Assembly: GCA_964457945.1 (NCBI GenBank) | Contig: CAYWFX010000056.1 | Location: forward strand, 1-18,409 | Source of the DNA: PHAA01 sp964457945 | Lineage (GTDB): Bacteria > Bacillota > Syntrophomonadia > Syntrophomonadales > Syntrophomonadaceae | Direction of reading: 5' to 3' | Length of the DNA: 18,409 nt | The notes under the pieces: model-generated | The model's database searches: none | What the model saw: the letters and a program-made list of their open reading frames with translations, nothing else | What the model was told of the DNA's origin: nothing | Part shown: in pieces, positions 15,101 through 18,409 of the stretch | How the letters are laid out: each line of letters starts with the position of its first letter | Numbering within the stretch: position 1 is the stretch's first letter | Position numbers and translations under genes: made by a program

Positions 15101-15321
15101 CTGACGAGAGCAGACTCCAGAGGTTTAGTTACTTCTTCTTCAACTGATTCCGGGCTGGCACCAGTATAAGTAGTCATAACCGTTATCATAGGCATTTCCA
15201 TTTCCGGCATCTCATCAACAGATAGTTTAGATAGATTGAAAAATCCCAGAACAACTATGGCCAGGGCTAAAATGGTAACACTCACCGGCCTGTTTACAGC
15301 AAATTTGGCTATTTTATCCAT
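12172..15321 (-). CDS. RND efflux pump permease (AcrB/SwrC-type)
   Basis: A 1049-residue pump of the resistance-nodulation-division superfamily, HAE group, with full length and the usual two-fold layout. There is one TM near 12-31, a large outer loop to about 335, TM2-6 to about 500, TM7 near 535, a second outer loop to about 860, and TM8-12 to about 1030. The proton-relay Asp pair is present in TM4 (GRIIDDSIVVYEN). In TM10 the Lys of Escherichia coli AcrB is replaced by Ala (GIVVANAIVLIDY), as seen in Gram-positive SwrC-like pumps. PMLTVEGMAGMMFKPLA is a typical block after TM4. The ATG follows the adaptor stop by one base, with GAGGAAGG inside the adaptor's end, so translation is coupled. 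No TolC-like channel is encoded nearby. The C-terminal tail is Ser/Asn-rich. Substrate unknown: drugs, lipids or peptides are all possible. Confidence 0.96.
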   Translation of the reverse strand: MDKIAKFAVNRPVSVTILALAIVVLGFFNLSKLSVDEMPEMEMPMITVMTTYTGASPESVEEEVTKPLESALVSLSDVDEIESTSSAGFSTIMITFNYGIDMDEAALNIRDKVGQVESRLPDEVEDPTIMKFDSSSMPIIRLSLSGENMSLAELQARAEDKIEPRLSRIAQIASVSISGGQDREIQVELDQNKMENYGLTLSDINNFMAKSNFDMSTGSLRYGNRKYYVRTIQKFDKVADIGNVSITTSAGNTIHLRDIATIEDTTADMDVYTRLNGETAVGVSCQKESGANTVDACMEVKNEIAEISKGLGGELHYEIISDQSESIQESITSTERMVYEGALLAAIVLLMFLRRWRSTVIVFIAIPLSLIATFIGMYYLGYTINTITLGALAMGIGRIIDDSIVVYENIHRHRSLGLPMKEAAIKGTKEVGGAVLASTTTILAVFLPMLTVEGMAGMMFKPLAATICIAIVCSYVVAITVIPMLSSRFLSDKVVKTVDPDQPKYIIFRIVDGFGNTIDNLGEKYKNVLVWALQHRKKVVIGVIALMLMSLLSITTIGAEFFPSSDSDEISISIETDKGSSLDDTDVIVAQVEEILLKVPEMKDIYTTVGSGGEGMPGSNSSSENKASITATLEDETDDRRSTDKIMEELRNSVVSVAGAKIEITKNTTMGSMTGDDISVEIKGDELDTLKEISTKVADIVKGVSGARNVSNSLTDGDPEVKVNIDVDKAAMYNLTPVGIATEVKNVMNGVHATTFSDNGDDIDVTLAYKDANEDLKYLKDLTITNSNGAKIKLSDLAAFELDRAPVKINRVDQVRQVSVTGDIYGRDNNSVNQEIKIKVAELNLPDGYSINFGGANKQMQDSFSGLLIALILAIFLVYVVMAVQYESFFDPFIIMFTMPTAIIGAILSLAVTGRALSITSFLGIIMLMGIVVANAIVLIDYLKQLRDRGMEKNEAIIEAGRVRLRPILMTSLSTILAMFPMALGIGEGGSTMAPMATVVVGGLLVSTVLTLVFVPVLYSIFDDVRSKIMRKFSGNNEAITLESESLNN

Positions 15322-15322
15322 T

Positions 15323-16465
15323 TTATTTACCTTCCTCGCTCTTGGTTGTTACTAATGATCCGTCGTTAATAAGGGTATTGCCCAGAGTAACAACTTTATC
15401 ACCCGCTTTTAATCCGGATAAAATTTGCATATAAGTTTCATCATTTATTCCTGTTTTCACTTCCACACGGTTGGCCCGGTTTTCATCATTTACCGTATAT
15501 ACAATATTAACCCCGTTACTAGGTATTATGGCTGATAACGGAATGCAAAGAGCATTCTGGACGCTGCTGGTATCAATTAAAACTTCAGCATACATGCCGG
15601 ATTTAATTTTTCCTGCGGAGTTATCAACTGTAACAGTTACCGGATACATATCTGAGTTGGCATCAAGTACCGATGCAATACTGGTTACCGTACCGGTAAA
15701 AGCATTTTCACTAATTGACTTAACATAAACATCTACCTTACTGTTTAACTGAATTTTGGATATATCCGATTCGCCAATCGTAACTTCAATTTTCATTTGC
15801 TTGGGATCACTGATAACTGCCACAGTTTTAGAGGTAGTTACATTATCACCGGCAGAAACGTAGATTCTTCCTACGATTCCACTTACCGGTGCGGTAAGGT
15901 TGCAATAACCCACCTGGTCCTGAATCGCCAGCAAAGCAGCTTGCGCCTCATCCACAGCAGCCTCAACTGATCCTGACTGTAATGAATTATATTCATCCTT
16001 GGCATTTTCCAACTCCAATTGGGTTGCTGCTCCAGCATTGAATAAATTTTCTCTACGTTCATAATTTTTGCGCGCAGCTTCTAGTTTTATCTGATTATTA
16101 ACCTGCGTTGCTTTGGCAGAAGATACTTGGGCTTCTGCCTTCTTTATTGAAGCTCTAAGACTGCTACTGTCCAAAGTCATTAAAGTCTGTCCGGCCCTGA
16201 CTTCCTGACCTTCACTTACGTTTATCGAAATTATCCGCTCGCTAGTTTTGGGTAGTACCTCAACCTCACTGCTGGCTTTCAATCTGTTTCTATAACTGGT
16301 ACTGCCATAAATGTCTCTCTGTTCCGCAGCTGCAATATTTACTGTAGTAGCAGATTCTGATACTGCTTGCGACGTCTCTTTGCCACAACCTGACAGTATC
16401 AATAATGACCCCATTAGTGTTACCGCCAATAAATAGGAAATATTGAATCGTTTATTAATCGTCAC
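15323..16465 (-). CDS. RND membrane fusion (adaptor) lipoprotein, HlyD/AcrA-type
   Basis: A 380-residue periplasmic-adaptor-type protein that links to the RND pump outside the membrane. A lipoprotein signal ends in LLILSGC, giving lipidated Cys27. After it come a lipoyl half (about 60-90), a helical hairpin rich in Ala, Lys and Glu (about 92-165, with the ENLFNAGAATQLELE turn), the second lipoyl half with YCNLTAPVSGIVGRI, a beta-barrel and a C-terminal membrane-proximal domain (LKAGDKVVTLGN). It starts at a GTG nine bases after AGGAGG. It is the first gene of the adaptor-pump-regulator-kinase series. The lipid anchor fits a cell in which the adaptor stays at the cytoplasmic membrane. The short helical hairpin suggests no long reach to an outer-membrane channel. 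Confidence 0.94.
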   Translation of the reverse strand: MTINKRFNISYLLAVTLMGSLLILSGCGKETSQAVSESATTVNIAAAEQRDIYGSTSYRNRLKASSEVEVLPKTSERIISINVSEGQEVRAGQTLMTLDSSSLRASIKKAEAQVSSAKATQVNNQIKLEAARKNYERRENLFNAGAATQLELENAKDEYNSLQSGSVEAAVDEAQAALLAIQDQVGYCNLTAPVSGIVGRIYVSAGDNVTTSKTVAVISDPKQMKIEVTIGESDISKIQLNSKVDVYVKSISENAFTGTVTSIASVLDANSDMYPVTVTVDNSAGKIKSGMYAEVLIDTSSVQNALCIPLSAIIPSNGVNIVYTVNDENRANRVEVKTGINDETYMQILSGLKAGDKVVTLGNTLINDGSLVTTKSEEGK

Positions 16466-16778
16466 CAGATGATTCCTCCTATGATAGTTATTGTCATGTG
16501 ATGATTATAAGTCTCAAATCTTTATATTTCCTTAAGACTAGAAAATTCTGGCTGACCCACGCATCATGGTAAAATTTCGCTTATTTGCACGTTATTAAGA
16601 ATTTTTAAAGGTTTGATTGCTACAATGAGTAAGATGCCTGGATTTGATCATCAAAATAATGCCCAGATAAAAGAAAAAGACTGCAGACAAAAACGCTTGC
16701 AGAAAGTAGTCATTGCATGTGCCGTCCCACACTCCCTGTATGTATTGTAGATACCGTTCGTTGTAAGGAGGTGAACCT
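16466..16778. other. Divergent intergenic region between adaptor and EF-hand genes
   Basis: This 313-base region drives two diverging genes. It holds the adaptor promoter (16504-16539) and a 13-base palindrome TTTGATCATCAAA at 16643-16655 that may be an operator. No convincing promoter for the rightward gene was found; TACAAT at 16621 lacks a -35 box. No gene is seen in it. Confidence 0.5.
16504..16539 (-). promoter_or_regulatory. Promoter region of the adaptor-RND operon
   Basis: On the minus strand a perfect TATAAT (16504-16509) lies about 38 bases before the GTG start. The -35 region at 17 bases is far from consensus. An inverted repeat AGTCT/AGACT (16510-16514 and 16535-16539) covers that place. 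A good -10 with a poor -35 suggests activation, plausibly by the OmpR-type regulator encoded in the same operon. Confidence 0.45.
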
Positions 16779-17405
16779 GTGAACATTTCAAGTGTAAGTT
16801 CAATTTACTCTTACACAGCAGTAAAACCTGAAACTGCAAAACAAGACTCTCAAACTGACCAACAAATTGAAAAACAAACCGAAGTCTCAGATTCCTTTAC
16901 AAAAAGCGCCGCTGCAGATAAGGCGTTGCGCAGCCTGAGCGACAAAACATCAAAAGCAGAAGGTGACACCGTTGTAAGTTCTGAACAGTCAGCAGCATCA
17001 GCAACTGCTGACTGCAAGCCATCAACCAGCAAACTTGAAGCTGCAAGAATTCCCGCTGAAGCCCGGGCAGTAAATACAGAGACAAGTTCTGCGACCACAA
17101 CAAATATTGAGACTTCTACGGAAGAGGAGACCACCAGCCAAACATCGGAGATCATTTCAGAAATTTCAAGCTCTTCTTCCGAGTACACAGCAGCAGAAAT
17201 AGCCGAATATGATATAGATGGCGATGGCGAAATTGATGCTTCAGAAGAAGCCAAAATGATTGTGGCACAGACCAAAGCTGCGTATTCTGAGACGTCAAAG
17301 GAGAGTTCAATCGTACAAACGAAGTCCCAGGAAGCATATCAAACAGCCAAACAGCAACTGCAAGCCACACCAACTAGTGATTACCAATTTAGTTTACAGG
17401 TATAG
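16779..17405 (+). CDS. Ser/Thr/Glu-rich protein with one EF-hand loop
   Basis: A 208-residue acidic, low-complexity protein that I do not recognise as a named family. Residues 15-135 are rich in Ser, Thr, Glu, Ala and Gln with almost no aromatic residues, suggesting disorder. At 145-156 there is a canonical 12-residue EF-hand loop, DIDGDGEIDASE, with Asp, Asp, Asp and Glu at the calcium-binding places. The helix-like AAEIAEY lies before it and EAKMIVAQTKAAY after it, so one complete EF-hand seems present. There is no signal peptide and one Cys at 79. The N-terminus, MNISSVSSIYSY, is the only other ordered-looking part. It starts at GTG with AAGGAGGTG five bases upstream. It is transcribed alone, divergent from the RND operon, with its own strong terminator. 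The reverse strand is also open here, but that frame lacks gene features. Function unknown. Confidence 0.8.
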   Translation: MNISSVSSIYSYTAVKPETAKQDSQTDQQIEKQTEVSDSFTKSAAADKALRSLSDKTSKAEGDTVVSSEQSAASATADCKPSTSKLEAARIPAEARAVNTETSSATTTNIETSTEEETTSQTSEIISEISSSSSEYTAAEIAEYDIDGDGEIDASEEAKMIVAQTKAAYSETSKESSIVQTKSQEAYQTAKQQLQATPTSDYQFSLQV

Positions 17406-17463
17406 ACTGCATACACAGATATTTAATTGTGGGTGTCTCTGTAATGGCTTCTTTTCTCCAACT

Positions 17464-17498
17464 GCTCTGGCCAAAGTTCATTTGACCAGAGCTTTTTT
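17464..17498 (+). terminator. Intrinsic terminator of the EF-hand gene
   Basis: GCTCTGG (17464-17470) pairs with CCAGAGC (17486-17492), and the stem can be extended past one mismatch. Six T bases follow at 17493-17498. It lies about 60 bases after the stop codon. Confidence 0.88.
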
Positions 17499-17570
17499 AT
17501 GCAACGCTAGCGATTGACCATAAAATTTTCGTTCTACAGTTTGAGCCCCCAGTTACCATTTAAAACCATC

Positions 17571-17612
17571 AATTTAAAAGACCCTCTACAAAACCCGAGG
17601 ATCTATAGAGGG
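17571..17612 (-). terminator. Weak minus-strand terminator candidate
   Basis: CCCTCTA/TAGAGGG (17582-17588 and 17606-17612) forms a 7-base stem with a 17-base loop. On the minus strand a TCTTTTAAATT tail follows. It could end transcription coming leftward from the GDYXXLXY remnant. Confidence 0.4.
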
Positions 17613-17862
17613 CTGAAAAACTTATTCATGATGTTATAACTAGAAAGCAAACCAAAGAATTAATTCGCAATTGCGAGTTGAATTTTGAAGCTTTAGGTGG
17701 CAAGGTCAACTGCCTTAATTACCCGTAAGGAAATTGCTGTAGCAACTACTATAGCAACCGGAATTAAAAAAGGCATGAAAACAAGGATTTAGCCGGGAAA
17801 AAGGCATAATAGAAACGCCAACATAAAACTATTTGGTAAAAGCAGAAACATAGAGCCTAAAT

Positions 17863-17903
17863 TTCGCAACGAGGGGGTCAGGGGTTCGAGTCCCCTTGTC
17901 TTC
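17863..17903 (+). repeat. Direct repeat copy 2 (attR-like), tRNA-Ala 3' fragment
   Basis: It matches 5350-5390 in 39 of 41 bases (differences at 17897 and 17902). It spans the anticodon loop, variable region, intact T arm and 3' acceptor strand. The discriminator and CCA are not conserved, and the 5' half of the tRNA is absent, so it cannot be a working tRNA gene. Confidence 0.8.
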
Positions 17904-17953
17904 TTACTTTGAGGGTTAAATTGACATAGCTTTCCTGTTCTTTCACAACCAAT

Positions 17954-18364
17954 TTAGCGTATCGCTACCCCTGTAAGAACTCCATATCCCCTAAATATTC
18001 TAGCTGTTCCAACAATTCCTCCTAAGCGGGATGCCGCTTGTAATGTTAAACCGCTTCCTTGTTTCATAAAATATTTGTCCATACCATAATCAACTCTATA
18101 TGCAATTACACCTTTGGATATATACGTTGGCTTAAATTTTCCTCTTATGTATATCCCTTCGGTTGGCCTATTTTCACTCACTTTGTCTACAACGTGGTAT
18201 TCTCCCTCTTTCTTTAGAATGACATATAGGTACTTGTTATTAACTTTATCAGGATCAATCGATACCATTGACCCAGGAATATCCGAAATCGCCACTCTAA
18301 TTGAAACATAATCCCCTCTGAATAAATCCGTAGGGTCAACTGCTTTTGTTTCAAGTGTTGTTAA
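17954..18364 (-). pseudogene. GDYXXLXY-family protein, N-terminus missing
   Basis: The minus-strand frame reads DPTDLFRGDYVSIRVAIS and continues through EGIYIRGKFK and YRVDYGMDKYFMKQGSG to GVLTGVAIR, the recognisable order of GDYXXLXY proteins, small membrane-anchored proteins of unclear role. Family members usually run to about 170-190 residues and start with a membrane segment. Here the frame is closed by TGA at 18365-18367, just 20 codons before the GDY motif. The first usable start codon (GTG, 18293-18295) lies after the motif and would give only 113 residues. The gene is therefore truncated or frameshifted at its 5' end. It lies just outside the attR-like repeat. Confidence 0.65.
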
Positions 18365-18409
18365 TCAGTGATAATGTCATGGTATAACTCATCAGGGAAA
18401 ATGTCATCC

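Larger units (their letters stand above)
17406..17862. other. Gene-poor distal end of the candidate island
   Basis: Apart from the two terminators, the stretch holds a perfect 12-base palindrome TCGCAATTGCGA at 17665-17676. It also holds a short minus-strand frame of 27 codons (17693-17776) encoding a hydrophobic peptide without a ribosome binding site. Short plus-strand frames broken by stops look like decayed coding DNA, but nothing could be identified. In a complete element this end or the tRNA end would carry the integrase; none is seen. Confidence 0.5.
5350..17903. mobile_element. Candidate tRNA-Ala-targeted genomic island (about 12.5 kb, no integrase seen)
   Basis: An intact tRNA gene at one end and a direct repeat of its 3' half at the other bound this region. 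That is the classical arrangement after site-specific integration. The content fits cargo: two efflux operons with their own regulators, a phage-type small helix-turn-helix protein, an unknown 115-aa protein, and decayed stretches. No integrase, excisionase with certain identity, relaxase or replication gene can be recognised, so the element would be decayed or mobilised in trans. A mere tRNA relic unrelated to integration cannot be excluded. Confidence 0.6.

Noticed and set aside
16850..17275. A 141-codon minus-strand open frame opposite the EF-hand gene, rich in Ser and Val with a hydrophobic pattern.
   Set aside because: It mirrors the repetitive Ser/Thr/Glu codons of the plus-strand gene, which has a strong ribosome binding site, an EF-hand loop and a terminator; the reverse frame has none of these.
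5395..17862. A search for an integrase, transposase, relaxase or replication gene within the candidate island.
   Set aside because: No open frame shows tyrosine- or serine-recombinase motifs or other mobility motifs; all sizeable frames are explained by other genes.
1..18409. CRISPR arrays, rRNA genes and prophage structural genes.
   Set aside because: No regularly spaced repeats with unique spacers, no rRNA-like segments and no capsid, tail or terminase proteins are visible.

Overview
The window looks like a low-to-mid GC, low-oxygen Firmicute, probably of class Clostridia. The evidence is strong AGGAGG-type ribosome binding sites, TTG and GTG starts, sigma-A style promoters, a rubrerythrin-like protein, a second-type EF-G, and an RND pump whose adaptor is a lipoprotein with no outer-membrane channel gene nearby. 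A Syntrophomonas-like relative is my guess. It is an inference from sequence feel, not from any search.

Left part (1-5394), which reads as ordinary chromosome: an EF-G paralogue (-) with a consensus promoter and a possible attenuator in its leader; an isochorismatase-like hydrolase (-); a gene-free 0.4 kb stretch holding a 207-bp inverted-repeat-bounded, hairpin-rich element; a membrane-anchored CapA-type protein (+); a two-helix-pair rubrerythrin/ferritin-like protein (+); and an intact tRNA-Ala(CGC) gene (+).

Middle part (5395-17862) lies between that tRNA gene and a second partial copy of its 3' half (39 of 41 bases identical, same orientation). This is the usual footprint of an element integrated in a tRNA gene. 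It carries an unknown 115-aa protein; an efflux operon TetR -> DHA2-type MFS transporter -> cytidylate-kinase-like protein, read from a perfect TTGACA-N17-TATAAT promoter; a small phage-type helix-turn-helix protein with an inverted repeat over its promoter; a decayed 0.6 kb stretch with iterated CGGCAA..TTATG motifs and a universal-stress-protein remnant; and a second efflux operon, lipoprotein adaptor -> RND pump -> hairpin -> OmpR-type regulator -> histidine kinase. Divergent from that operon is a Ser/Thr/Glu-rich protein with one canonical EF-hand loop. No integrase gene is visible, so if this is an island it is a non-autonomous or decayed one whose cargo is two separately regulated export systems.

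Right part (17904-18409): a GDYXXLXY-family protein (-) whose signature motif lies upstream of any usable start codon and directly after an in-frame stop, so its N-terminus is missing or frameshifted.
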